DNA from: JBJENW01 sp051880395
Lineage (GTDB): Bacteria; Bacillota; Clostridia; Lachnospirales; Lachnospiraceae
NCBI GenBank assembly: GCA_051880395.1
Contig: JBJENW010000032.1
Coordinates: 1 to 64,000 of the forward strand
DNA length: 64,000 bases
Direction of reading: 5' to 3'
Part shown: positions 36,256 through 45,355 of the stretch, in pieces
How positions within the stretch are numbered: the first letter of the stretch is position 1
Layout of the letters: each line of letters opens with the position of its first letter
The notes under the pieces: model-generated
The model's database searches: none
What the model was told of the DNA's origin: nothing
The model's input: the letters and a program-made list of their open reading frames with translations, nothing else
Position numbers and translations under genes: made by a program

Positions 36256-37566
36256 TTAAACTGCTTCCTCTTCATCCTGCATATCTTTATATACCTGATG
36301 AATACTTTCTGAGATTGTTTCATATATGTTCTCTAATCTCTGCATGACTTTCTGCTGCTCCATAAATGTCTCACCGGCAGAAATCATTTGCTGCACGGCT
36401 TGTTGATGATGCTCGGAAGTTGCCCTTTCTGCATCTAATACTTCTTCGATACCTTCAATTGCATCATGAATATCCCCATTCGGATCAAAGTGAAACATAA
36501 TTTCGTCTTTTGCTTCTTCCGACTCAGATGACTCATGTTCCTCTAAAGGCTCATCATCGTCTTCCTCCTCATCATAATCTGCATCTTCCAATTTTTCTTC
36601 CTCTTCTTCGTCTTTTTCTTCCGGCACTTTCTCCAGCTTCGGTTTTTCAGATTCTTTCGACTCGGATTCATCGCTTGCACTGCCATAATATTTCTCATAT
36701 TCATCGTCAAAGTCATCACTGTCATTCTCATAAGTTTCTTCATAGTCATCACCATAACGACTACCGTAACTTTCTGTGAAGGAACCTCTGTCCGCTTCTT
36801 CCCCAAACGAATAGGAAAGTGACGCTGCACCATCCGAGGCCTCTTCCTGCTCTTTCAAAAAGTGCTCCAAAAGCTCTGTCTGTCCTTGTACACATTCCGC
36901 CAGATCATCTACCCGTTCTCGTGTTTCATCCATCAGCTCAGAAAACGTATTAAAAATTTCTAAAATGCTTTTGGTCGTCTCTGTGTAATCTTCAGACAAC
37001 GAACGCACATCCTCCGCTGCCCGGATCAACTTTCTTCCACGTGGTCCTACTTTTCCTGCTTCCACAGCAGCATTCAATGAATTAACACTCATCTGATCAT
37101 CGATTCGCTCAATTGATTTCACCAGATCCGACATATCCTGATAAGTATCCTCGTATTTCCGATCCAGTGAGGAAAGTCTTTTTTGCGGACTATCCGCAAG
37201 CTTGCTTTTTTCTACGATCTCGCGAAGCTGATCCATCTGCGCTTCACTTATACCCGATGTTGAAGTTTGTTCCTGCATATCAATGAGCTCAGCCTGCTTT
37301 TTTAAAACGATAACGATTTTTTGCAAAGTCTTTGTGATACTGTTATTTACATTCTGTGCGCCTTTTATGGCTTCTACAACTTTGGTAAGCTCCTGATCCT
37401 GCTGAGCGCTGCCTGTTGTCAAACGTTCAAAATTATCCTCAATATCATCCCGATTTTCTTCTAATTTATCAAACACTTTCTGATAGCGGTCTAACATCGA
37501 TGCACGTCGTTTCATCAGCACTTCTTGTTCCTCTTTTTTTCGTTTATCCTTCTGACTCCTAAACAT
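36256..37566 (-). CDS. cytoplasmic coiled-coil protein with a degenerate chemoreceptor-hairpin segment and acidic insert
   Basis: 436 residues, no membrane helix. Residues about 1-220 are heptad-rich coiled coil. The stretch SVNSLNAAVEAGKVGPRGRK and AEDVRSLSEDYTETTKSI (about 160-200) copies the hairpin tip region of methyl-accepting receptors (ALNAAIEAARAGE...VVADEVRKLAE) but with changed key residues. Residues about 250-360 are an unusually acidic, Ser-rich low-complexity block. The C-terminal 75 residues return to coiled coil. It could scaffold a signalling or shape structure; there are no che genes here. Confidence 0.72.
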   Translation of the reverse strand: MFRSQKDKRKKEEQEVLMKRRASMLDRYQKVFDKLEENRDDIEDNFERLTTGSAQQDQELTKVVEAIKGAQNVNNSITKTLQKIVIVLKKQAELIDMQEQTSTSGISEAQMDQLREIVEKSKLADSPQKRLSSLDRKYEDTYQDMSDLVKSIERIDDQMSVNSLNAAVEAGKVGPRGRKLIRAAEDVRSLSEDYTETTKSILEIFNTFSELMDETRERVDDLAECVQGQTELLEHFLKEQEEASDGAASLSYSFGEEADRGSFTESYGSRYGDDYEETYENDSDDFDDEYEKYYGSASDESESKESEKPKLEKVPEEKDEEEEEKLEDADYDEEEDDDEPLEEHESSESEEAKDEIMFHFDPNGDIHDAIEGIEEVLDAERATSEHHQQAVQQMISAGETFMEQQKVMQRLENIYETISESIHQVYKDMQDEEEAV

Positions 37567-37675
37567 GATTCATCCTCCCCTGTCAAAACATGCTCTTTCT
37601 TTTAATTGTAACTTTTTTCCTAGCTTTTCGCAACATTTTTCTTACAATTTTTCGAAAAAATATATGAAAAAAGTA

Positions 37676-39439
37676 CTAACAATAATTTTGAATCACAATT
37701 TGCACTGAACGCTGTCCACCGTACTCATTAATAGTCGGATAATACACAAAAGACAGTGCGATCTGGTTTTTCTCTCCCCGGCATAAAGCATCCACCTCAC
37801 GCTTTCCGAACTTCTCCTCCACATATCGGAAAAATTCATCCACATCTCCGAAATACACAGCTTCCATGATTCCAAGATTTTTCATACGGATTTTCAGTTT
37901 CAGTACTTTTTTCTTTTTCTCAAATACCCGGGCTGATACCAGTTCAGTTCCTTTCACAGCAAATATCGGCTTTTCGTTGCCTTTTCCAAAGGGTTCAAGC
38001 AGATTCAATTGAGAAATTAATGAAAAATTAATATATTCCAACGGCATCGGCACATCGATAACGATTTTCGGTATAAAATCTTTTTCCGTCAACGTCGAAT
38101 TCTCATTTAATCTTTTTCGAAACAGGTCTACATTCTTTTCCGGCATTGATAAGCCAGCCGCCATCGGATGTCCCCCAAACTTTGTAAACAGTTCTCTGCA
38201 CCGCACCATCTCCTCATACATCGAATATGCCGGAATAGAACGCCCCGAACCTTTTACTCCATCCTCACTCTTTGTCAATACAAAAACCGGATGATTATAG
38301 CGCTCCCGGATTCTTCCGGCAATGATTCCAGCAATGCTTTCATGACAATCCGGCAAATATACGACCATGACCTTATCCTTGTCATATCCATTTTGTTCAA
38401 TCATCGCTACTGCCTGATCAACCCCTTCTGCCGTCAGATCTTTTCTGGAGCTGTTCATCTGATACAATTCTTCCGCCAGGCGCTCCGCTTCTTTTTCATC
38501 CTCGCATAAGAGTAGATCCAACGCCTGTTTCGCTGTATCCAGGCGTCCACTTGCATTGATACAAGGGCCTAACACAAAGCCAAAATGGTACGATTTGATC
38601 TCCTCCGGTTTTAAATTATTTTTTAATATGAGCGCTTTCAGACCGATCTGTTTCGTATGATGCAGTTTCTCTAAACCTAATTTTACAAGAACCCGATTTT
38701 CCCCCTGCAAATCCATAACGTCACCTACTGTCGCAAAGGCAGCGTTTTCTAAAAACGCATCCGCCTCTTCCACCGGAATTCCCGCCTTCTCATATACGAC
38801 CTGTATCCACTTGTATGCCACAGCCGCCCCACACAGCTGTTTAAACGGATAACGGCATTCTTCCTGTTTTGGATTAATGATCGCATCCGCATTGCTCTTT
38901 AACACTGTTCTGGTTTTATCAGCTTCCTCCCGATATGGAATCTCATGATGGTCAGTTACAAGGATCGTCAGATTCTTTTCTTTTCCATACGCGATTTCTT
39001 CAATTGCAGAAATTCCGTTATCACAAGTCACAATTGTATCAATTCCATCCGCAATTGCTTTTTCGATCAGATTGATATTTAATCCATATCCGTCTTTCAC
39101 ACGATCCGGTATAGCCGCATCCACATCCGCTCCACATCGTTGCAGCCCTTTCATCAGTATGTATGTCGCATTGACACCATCTATGTCATAATCTCCAATA
39201 ATTCGGATTTTCTTTTTCTGTTTGATTTTTTCTAAAATTTTTCCTGCAGCAAGATCAGCATCTTTTAACAAATGTGGATCGTGTAAAGATTCCCTTCCAC
39301 CATTCAGGTACTCATTGATTGCTCTATCTCCGATGACATCCCGATTTCGAATAATACGGGCGATCACAGGATCAATCTGAAACATTTTTCCAATTCCTGT
39401 AAAATCTGCCCGCTTTGCTGCTACTACCCATTTTTCCAT
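37676..39439 (-). CDS. recJ: RecJ-type DHH single-strand exonuclease
   Basis: 587 residues. DHH motifs: IRIIGDYDIDGVNATYILMK (I), VTCDNGIS (II), LVTDHHEIPY (III) and DHHA1-like GPCINASGRLDTAKQAL and GRSIPAYSMYEEM. The C-terminal 90 residues contain the OB-like domain. It degrades single strands 5' to 3' in repair. It is shorter than the 750-residue RecJ of bacilli and may be the second, short RecJ paralogue of clostridia rather than the main one. 30 nt after truA. Confidence 0.9.
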   Translation of the reverse strand: MEKWVVAAKRADFTGIGKMFQIDPVIARIIRNRDVIGDRAINEYLNGGRESLHDPHLLKDADLAAGKILEKIKQKKKIRIIGDYDIDGVNATYILMKGLQRCGADVDAAIPDRVKDGYGLNINLIEKAIADGIDTIVTCDNGISAIEEIAYGKEKNLTILVTDHHEIPYREEADKTRTVLKSNADAIINPKQEECRYPFKQLCGAAVAYKWIQVVYEKAGIPVEEADAFLENAAFATVGDVMDLQGENRVLVKLGLEKLHHTKQIGLKALILKNNLKPEEIKSYHFGFVLGPCINASGRLDTAKQALDLLLCEDEKEAERLAEELYQMNSSRKDLTAEGVDQAVAMIEQNGYDKDKVMVVYLPDCHESIAGIIAGRIRERYNHPVFVLTKSEDGVKGSGRSIPAYSMYEEMVRCRELFTKFGGHPMAAGLSMPEKNVDLFRKRLNENSTLTEKDFIPKIVIDVPMPLEYINFSLISQLNLLEPFGKGNEKPIFAVKGTELVSARVFEKKKKVLKLKIRMKNLGIMEAVYFGDVDEFFRYVEEKFGKREVDALCRGEKNQIALSFVYYPTINEYGGQRSVQIVIQNYC

Positions 39440-39469
39440 TTTCTGTTTCCTTCTACTATCTTTTTATTC

Positions 39470-40210
39470 CTAATATCTCACTTCTTCTAATGACAATCCT
39501 TTCGCCGCGATCGTCACTCCTGCTTTATCACGATTTTTTGCCTTCAAAACAGATTCCATTTCTTGCTGCATCCGTTTTCCCATTCCAACTTCTACCAGTG
39601 TTCCTACAATAATGCGCACCATATTTTGTAAAAAACCATTTCCAGTCACGCGTATCTGTAACTCACCGTCACGCTGTGTAAACGAAATTGAATAAATCGT
39701 CCGAACAGCTGATTTCTTCAAATGCCGATTCCCACAAAAACTGGTAAAGTCATGCTCACCTTCCAAAAATGATGCAGCATCTTTCATTTTCAAAAGATCT
39801 AATTTTTCCGGAATATGCAGTGTATACTTCCTGGTAAATACATTCGGCTGCTGCGTTGTACAAATCCGATATACATATGTTTTTTCTTTTGCACAAAGTC
39901 TGGCATGAAATCTCGCATCTACTTTTTCCACTGACATTACAACAATATCTTCCGGTAAATATTGATTCAAATAAGTAAGAATCTCCTGCTCGCCCCTACC
40001 GTCATCAGGCAATTTCACATTTGCAACCTGCGCATTCGCATGCACACCTGCATCCGTACGTCCTGAGCCATGAACTTCAATCGCCTCTCCGGTCATTTTC
40101 TCTAAAACTGATTCTACTTTTCCCTGAATGGTATCCTTTGTGTTACCCTGTTTCTGCCATCCACGATACCGTGTTCCATCGTATTGCAAGACTAATTTAT
40201 AATTTTGCAT
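39470..40210 (-). CDS. truA: tRNA pseudouridine synthase A
   Basis: 246 residues from the ATG at 40210 with AAAGGA upstream. The catalytic Asp lies in GSGRTDAGVHANAQVANV; other TruA marks are YDGTRYRGWQKQ at the start and FTSFCGNRHLKKSAVRTI. It makes pseudouridine 38-40 in tRNA anticodon stems. First gene of truA-recJ. Confidence 0.95.
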   Translation of the reverse strand: MQNYKLVLQYDGTRYRGWQKQGNTKDTIQGKVESVLEKMTGEAIEVHGSGRTDAGVHANAQVANVKLPDDGRGEQEILTYLNQYLPEDIVVMSVEKVDARFHARLCAKEKTYVYRICTTQQPNVFTRKYTLHIPEKLDLLKMKDAASFLEGEHDFTSFCGNRHLKKSAVRTIYSISFTQRDGELQIRVTGNGFLQNMVRIIVGTLVEVGMGKRMQQEMESVLKAKNRDKAGVTIAAKGLSLEEVRY

Positions 40211-40223
40211 TCCGTTCCTTTCT

Positions 40224-40258
40224 AAAAAAACTGCCACCACAAAGTGGCAGCTTTTTTT
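40224..40258 (-). terminator. terminator after the Mrp gene
   Basis: On the minus strand a 7-bp GC-rich stem CTGCCAC/GTGGCAG is followed by UUUUUUU; an A-run on the other side. Confidence 0.85.
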
Positions 40259-41094
40259 TACTGTAACGCTAAAATTTCGTTTATCGCATCATCTAAATAT
40301 GGATTTTCTACCATATGGAACGTTCCATGATCTGCAAACTGCGCATACTCTGGTACAATTGGCATTTTTCCAAGTACTTTTGTATTTGCCTGTGCAGCTG
40401 CTTCATCAACCTTACTTTCACCAAAGATTGAAATCTCTTTTCCACAATCCGGACATTTCACATAGCTGTAATTTTCAACCAAACCTAATACTGGCACATG
40501 CATCATATCCGCCATATTGCAGGCCTTCTTTACAATTAACTGTACCAGATCCTGTGGTGAAGTAACAACCACAATTCCATCTACCGGAATGGACTGAAAT
40601 ACGGTCAACGGAACATCTCCTGTTCCTGGTGGCATATCTACAAGCAAATAGTCTAACTCTCCCCATACAACATCTGTCCAAAACTGTTTTACCATACCTG
40701 CGATCACAGGTCCTCTCCAAAGAACCGGAGCTGCTTCATCTTCCATCAACAGATTTACAGACATAACTTTCATACCATTTTCTGTTTCTACAGGAGCAAT
40801 AAATTTACCATCGCTATATGCAGGCCCATGTACCCCAAACATTTTCGGAATCGAAGGTCCTGTGATATCCGCGTCCATAATTCCTACGCGATAGCCTTTC
40901 TTTTGCATTAAAGATGCAAGTGAAGCTGTCACAAAAGACTTTCCTACACCGCCTTTTCCACTGACTACCGCAATTACTTTTTTTATTGAAGATTTTTCAT
41001 TTAACGGTTCTATCAAACTCTTTTTTTCACTGCAGCTTTCCTGATTACAGTTTCCCGCTTTACTGCAACTGCTGCATGCACTATTCTCTGCCAT
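40258..41094 (-). CDS. Mrp/NBP35-type P-loop Fe-S carrier ATPase
   Basis: 278 residues from the ATG at 41094 with GGAGGTTAAT before it. Deviant Walker A VVSGKGGVGKSFVTASLASL, switch II LLVDMPPGTGDVPL, and the C-terminal cluster-binding CPDCGKEISIF. The N-terminus adds CSSCSKAGNCNQESC, a cysteine cluster like that of eukaryotic Nbp35 and absent from short ApbC proteins. It should assemble or pass on Fe-S clusters; monocistronic with its own terminator, next to the Fe-S/flavin-rich butyrate operon. Confidence 0.92.
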   Translation of the reverse strand: MAENSACSSCSKAGNCNQESCSEKKSLIEPLNEKSSIKKVIAVVSGKGGVGKSFVTASLASLMQKKGYRVGIMDADITGPSIPKMFGVHGPAYSDGKFIAPVETENGMKVMSVNLLMEDEAAPVLWRGPVIAGMVKQFWTDVVWGELDYLLVDMPPGTGDVPLTVFQSIPVDGIVVVTSPQDLVQLIVKKACNMADMMHVPVLGLVENYSYVKCPDCGKEISIFGESKVDEAAAQANTKVLGKMPIVPEYAQFADHGTFHMVENPYLDDAINEILALQ

Positions 41095-41190
41095 ATTAAC
41101 CTCCATATTTTCATACGTATTCTTGATAAGTATACCCTCTTTTTCTATAAAAAACAAGGGTAAATCCTGCTGTTTCCTGCGTCAAAAGCA

Positions 41191-41235
41191 AAATACGGTG
41201 ATTTTAAATCACACTGATTTAAAACCACCGCATTT
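41191..41235 (-). terminator. terminator of the butyrate operon
   Basis: A stem of about 21 bp (two mismatches) with a 3-nt loop, followed on the minus strand by a U-rich stretch (UUUUGCUUUU), 34 nt after the etfA stop. Confidence 0.88.
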
Positions 41236-41268
41236 CTTATGATAAGCTTATCTTCCGCTTCAAAAATC

Positions 41269-42321
41269 TTATTTCTCAGCTAATTCTTCTTTTAATGCTT
41301 TTGTCAAAGCAGGAACGATTTTGTTTAAATCACCAACCAAACCATAATCAGCTACATCAAAGATTGGTGCGCTTTCATCTTTGTTGATTGCAACGATCAA
41401 ATCTGAATCTTCCATACCTGCAACGTGCTGGATTGCTCCAGAAATACCGATTGCAAAGTAAATCTGAGGACGAACAGTCTTACCTGTCTGACCTACCTGT
41501 AAGTCAACCGGTAACCATCCATTCTCTACAACTGCACGAGAGCAGCTGACTGTTCCGCCAAGAACATCTGCTAAATCCTGTAATAACTGGAAGTTTTCTT
41601 TGGATCCAACTCCACGACCACCGGATACTAAGATTTTTGCATCCATGATATTTGCAGTATTCTTTACAGCCTTAACAACATTTAAGATTTCTACATATCT
41701 GTTGTTTGGTGTGAATCCTGGATTGTAATCAATAACTTCTGCTTTTGCACCTTTGTTCGGAGCGATTTTCTGCATAACACCTGGACGAACAGTTGCCATC
41801 TGAGGACGGTTGTCCGGGCAAGCGATTGTTGCGATGGTGTTTCCACCGAATGCAGGACGAGTCATTAATAACTGATTGTGTTTCTGCTCCTGATTTGGTA
41901 CTGGGTTGATTGGGAAATCTCCAATCTCCAGTTTTGTACAGTCTGCAGTTAAACCAGTTGCAACTCTTGCAGATACGGTAGGACCAAGGTCACGACCGAT
42001 TGCAGTTGCACCTACTAACATAATTTCTGGTTTGTATTCATTGATAACAGATGCAAGTGCATGTGCATATGGTTCTGTTCTGTAATCTTTTAATTCTGGA
42101 TCATCTACAACGATGACTTTATCAGCTCCGTACTCAGCTAATTCATCTGCGAGACCTTTTACACCGGAACCGATTAAAACTGCTGTTACTTCTGTATTTA
42201 AATCTTTTGCTAATTCTTTACCTTTACCAAGTAATTCAAATGCAACACCGTCTAAAACGTTGTCAACCTGCTGTGCAAAGACAAATACTCCTTTATATTC
42301 TTCTAAACCCATCTTATTCAC
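41269..42321 (-). CDS. etfA: electron-transfer flavoprotein alpha subunit
   Basis: 350 residues if the second of two GTGs (42321, AAGG 7 nt upstream) starts it; an ATG three codons later is also possible. The C-terminal FAD domain has SGGRGVGSKENFQLL, SRAVVENGWLP, QVGQTGKTVRPQIYFAIG and the late SAPIFDVADYGLVGD. With EtfB and Bcd it forms the complex that bifurcates electrons from NADH to crotonyl-CoA and ferredoxin. Last gene of the operon, 15 nt after etfB. Confidence 0.95.
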   Translation of the reverse strand: MNKMGLEEYKGVFVFAQQVDNVLDGVAFELLGKGKELAKDLNTEVTAVLIGSGVKGLADELAEYGADKVIVVDDPELKDYRTEPYAHALASVINEYKPEIMLVGATAIGRDLGPTVSARVATGLTADCTKLEIGDFPINPVPNQEQKHNQLLMTRPAFGGNTIATIACPDNRPQMATVRPGVMQKIAPNKGAKAEVIDYNPGFTPNNRYVEILNVVKAVKNTANIMDAKILVSGGRGVGSKENFQLLQDLADVLGGTVSCSRAVVENGWLPVDLQVGQTGKTVRPQIYFAIGISGAIQHVAGMEDSDLIVAINKDESAPIFDVADYGLVGDLNKIVPALTKALKEELAEK

Positions 42322-42336
42322 CACTTTTCCTTTTTA

Positions 42337-43122
42337 TTAAATGATATGTTTTTCTTTAAATTTGCCGACTAAGTTTGCAACTAATGCATCTGGAGTATCT
42401 CCCTCTAACATCTCGCCTGCACCCTTCGGCACTTTGTCAGATGCTTTTGCAATCTTTGTAGGAGATCCTTTCAGACCAAGATTTGCATCATCTACATCTT
42501 TCAGGTCTGCTCTACCCCAAACGGTAACTTCTTTTTCATATGCATCAAAGATTCCGCCTGGTGTCATGTAACGTGGCTCATTTAATTCGGATAATGCTGT
42601 GATCAGACAAGGCATTTTTGCCTTTACTTCATGATATCTGTCTTCATACTGACGCTGTACGATAACAGAATCTCCTTCTACTTTGATATCCTGTGCATAG
42701 GAAATAACCGGAAGTCCTAAATGTTCTGCGATCTGAGGTCCAACCTGAGCGGTATCACCATCAATTGCCTGACGTCCAGTAATGATCAAATCATAATCGA
42801 TATTACGAATTGCACCTGCAATTGTAGTAGAAGTTGCCCATGTATCAGCTCCACCTAATACACGATCTGTTACAAGGATTCCCTTGTCAGCTCCCATTGC
42901 AAATGCTTCACGTAATACTTCCTCCGCTTTCGGAAGCCCCATAGTAAGAACAGTTACTTCTGCTCCATACTGATCTTTTAATCTAAGTGCTGCTTCCAAA
43001 CCTGCTTTATCATCCGGGTTCATGATAGTAAGCATAGCAGCTCTGTTCAACGTACCGTCTGGATTAAATTTAACTCCGCCTTTTGTATCCGGTACCTGTT
43101 TTACACATACAACTATTTTCAC
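42337..43122 (-). CDS. etfB: electron-transfer flavoprotein beta subunit
   Basis: 261 residues beginning at a GTG (MKIVVCVKQVPDT) with AAGGAG 10 nt upstream. EtfB features are LTIMNPDDKAGLEAALRLKD, the DGDTAQVGPQIAEHLGLP region near the flavin, and LNEPRYMTPGGIFDAYEKE. In the Bcd-Etf complex EtfB holds the bifurcating FAD site. Between bcd and etfA. Confidence 0.95.
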   Translation of the reverse strand: MKIVVCVKQVPDTKGGVKFNPDGTLNRAAMLTIMNPDDKAGLEAALRLKDQYGAEVTVLTMGLPKAEEVLREAFAMGADKGILVTDRVLGGADTWATSTTIAGAIRNIDYDLIITGRQAIDGDTAQVGPQIAEHLGLPVISYAQDIKVEGDSVIVQRQYEDRYHEVKAKMPCLITALSELNEPRYMTPGGIFDAYEKEVTVWGRADLKDVDDANLGLKGSPTKIAKASDKVPKGAGEMLEGDTPDALVANLVGKFKEKHII

Positions 43123-43172
43123 GGTAATTTCACTCCTTAATATTTTTATTGTTTACGAACGTGGAATCGCAA

Positions 43173-44327
43173 CTATTTCAATAATGCACCAGAAATAACC
43201 ATACGCTGAACTTCTGAAGTTCCTTCGTAAATTTCTGTGATCTTAGCATCACGCATCATACGCTCAACATCGTATTCTCTGATATATCCATATCCACCGA
43301 ACAACTGAACAACCTCTGTTGTAACAGCCATTGCTGTCTCTGCTGCAAATAATTTTGCTTTTGCAGCTTCTACAGAGTATACTTTCTGTGTAGCTTTTGC
43401 CTGTGCTGCTCTGTATACCAGGAATTTTGCTGCATCAATTCTAGCTGCCATATCTGCAATCTTGAACTGTGTATTCTGCTGCTGAGCAATTGCACGACCA
43501 AACTGTTTTCTTTCTTTGGTGTATTCGATACAACGATCTAATGCACCTTCAGCGATACCAAGTGCCTGTGCTGCGATACCGATACGTCCACCATCCAAGG
43601 TATGCATTGCGATTGGGAAACCTTTTCCTTCTGGTCCTAACAGATTTTCCTTTGGAATTCTGCAGTCTTCAAAGATCAACTCATATGTAGATGATCCACG
43701 GATACCCATTTTCTTTTCCTTGGTTCCAAATGTAAATCCAGGAGTTCCTTTTTCTACGATGAATGCAGAGAAGTTTTTCTTCTTTCTTCCTCTCTTATCT
43801 TCTGTTACACTTGTAACTGCGATTACGATATAAACATCAGCAACTTTACCGTTTGTGATAAAGCATTTGGATCCGTTTAATACCCACTCGTCACCATCTA
43901 ATACTGCTTTTGTCTGGCATCCCTGAGCATCTGTACCAGCGCCCGGCTCAGTCAGACCAAATGCACCAAGTTTTTCACCTTTTGCAAGAGGAGTCACATA
44001 TTTTTGTTTCTGCTCTTCTGTTCCGTATGTCATGATTGGATCGATGCAAAGAGAAGTATGTGCGGATACGATAACACCTGTTGTTGCACAAACTTTTGAT
44101 AACTCTTCTACACACATAACATATGTCAAAGGATCACAGCCCTGTCCGCCATATTCCTTTGGTACTGGAATTCCTAAGAATCCATATTTTGCCATTTTGT
44201 CCACTGTTTCCTGTGGAAATACTTCTGTCTCATCTGTTTCCTGAGCCAGAGGTTTTGCTTCATTTTCAGCGAATTCTTTAAATAAAGATCTCGCCATTTC
44301 ATGTTTCTTATCTAAAGAAAAATCCAT
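43173..44327 (-). CDS. bcd: butyryl-CoA dehydrogenase
   Basis: 384 residues. Acyl-CoA dehydrogenase signatures are GLTEPGAGTDAQG (FAD/substrate loop), RKQFGRAIAQQQNTQFKIAD, and the catalytic Glu in YEGTSEVQRMVI. Reduces crotonyl-CoA to butyryl-CoA; with EtfAB this is coupled to ferredoxin reduction. The position between hbd and etfB marks it as the butyrate enzyme rather than a beta-oxidation one. Confidence 0.95.
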   Translation of the reverse strand: MDFSLDKKHEMARSLFKEFAENEAKPLAQETDETEVFPQETVDKMAKYGFLGIPVPKEYGGQGCDPLTYVMCVEELSKVCATTGVIVSAHTSLCIDPIMTYGTEEQKQKYVTPLAKGEKLGAFGLTEPGAGTDAQGCQTKAVLDGDEWVLNGSKCFITNGKVADVYIVIAVTSVTEDKRGRKKKNFSAFIVEKGTPGFTFGTKEKKMGIRGSSTYELIFEDCRIPKENLLGPEGKGFPIAMHTLDGGRIGIAAQALGIAEGALDRCIEYTKERKQFGRAIAQQQNTQFKIADMAARIDAAKFLVYRAAQAKATQKVYSVEAAKAKLFAAETAMAVTTEVVQLFGGYGYIREYDVERMMRDAKITEIYEGTSEVQRMVISGALLK

Positions 44328-44397
44328 GATCTACACTCCTTTATATTCATTCTATTTCTGTATGCAGCACGTAAAATGCTCTACACGCTTCACGCTA

Positions 44398-45237
44398 TTA
44401 TTTGCTGTAATCGTAGAATCCGATTCCTATCTTCTGTCCTAATTTTCCAGCACGAACCATTTTCTTCAGCAAAGTATGTGGACGATACTTTGGATCACCT
44501 GTCTCATCATATAATACATTCATGATTGCAAGACAGATATCAAGACCAATCAAATCACCTAATGCTAAAGGTCCCATTGGATGGTTTGCACCTAATTTCA
44601 TAGCTGTATCAATACCTTCTACAGATGCTGTTCCGTCTGCATAGATACCAACTGCTTCATTGATCATTGGGATTAAGATTCTGTTTACAACGAATCCCGG
44701 AGCTTCTTTTACTTCTACTGGAGTTTTTCCGATTTCTTTTGAGATTGCAACAACTTTATCATTGATTTCATCAGTTGTGTTTTCTCCACGAATAACCTCG
44801 ATCAGTTTCATAACTGGAGCCGGGTTAAAGAAATGCATACCGATTACTGGTCTGTCTAAGCCAGCAGCTATTTCTGTGATAGATAAAGAAGATGTATTTG
44901 TTGCGAAAATACAATTAGCCGGAACGATGTCCTGTAACTCTTTGAATGTCTGTTTTTTGATATCCATTACTTCAAGAGCAGCTTCTACAACTAAATCTGC
45001 ATCTGTACAGATTGTCTTTACACCAGTTGTGATCTTTGCTAAGATCTTGTCTGCATCTTCCTGTGTCATTTTTCCTTTTGCAACTCTTTTTTCAAAGCCC
45101 TTTGCAATTTTTTTCTTACCATTTGCTGCGAATTCTTCGTTGATATCACATAAATATACTTCGTATCCTTCTGTCTGTGCAAATGCCTGTGCAATACCAG
45201 AACCCATAGTTCCAGCGCCAATAACTCCTACTTTCAT
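44398..45237 (-). CDS. hbd: 3-hydroxybutyryl-CoA dehydrogenase
   Basis: 279 residues. NAD site VGVIGAGTMGSGIAQAFAQ, the active-site region IGMHFFNPAPVMKLIEVI with His and Glu, GFVVNRILIPMINEA, and the C-terminal GLDICLAIMNVLYDE. It reduces acetoacetyl-CoA. AAGGAGG is present upstream. It follows thl after 118 nt that hold a hairpin but no crotonase gene. Confidence 0.96.
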   Translation of the reverse strand: MKVGVIGAGTMGSGIAQAFAQTEGYEVYLCDINEEFAANGKKKIAKGFEKRVAKGKMTQEDADKILAKITTGVKTICTDADLVVEAALEVMDIKKQTFKELQDIVPANCIFATNTSSLSITEIAAGLDRPVIGMHFFNPAPVMKLIEVIRGENTTDEINDKVVAISKEIGKTPVEVKEAPGFVVNRILIPMINEAVGIYADGTASVEGIDTAMKLGANHPMGPLALGDLIGLDICLAIMNVLYDETGDPKYRPHTLLKKMVRAGKLGQKIGIGFYDYSK

Positions 45238-45285
45238 GTTAGATCCTCCTTGTATAATTTGACATATTTCGATTTTAACATAATA

Positions 45286-45310
45286 CCGGGAGACTGTAAA
45301 TGCCTCCCGG
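45286..45310. terminator. hairpin in the thl-hbd gap
   Basis: CCGGGAG-N11-CTCCCGG. On the minus strand it is followed by UAUUAUGUU (poor U-tract); on the plus strand by CUUUCUUUUC. It could attenuate readthrough from thl into hbd or protect the mRNA end after processing. Confidence 0.5.
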
Positions 45311-45355
45311 CTTTCTTTTCTATGTAAAAAATGTGAAAAATGTTTCTTCTATTAA

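Noticed and set aside
45259..45286. Antisense promoter-like pair TTGACA-N16-TAATAC in the thl-hbd gap
   Set aside because: The hexamers are good, but a hairpin with a T-rich tail begins at the same place, so any transcript would end at once; no product is apparent.
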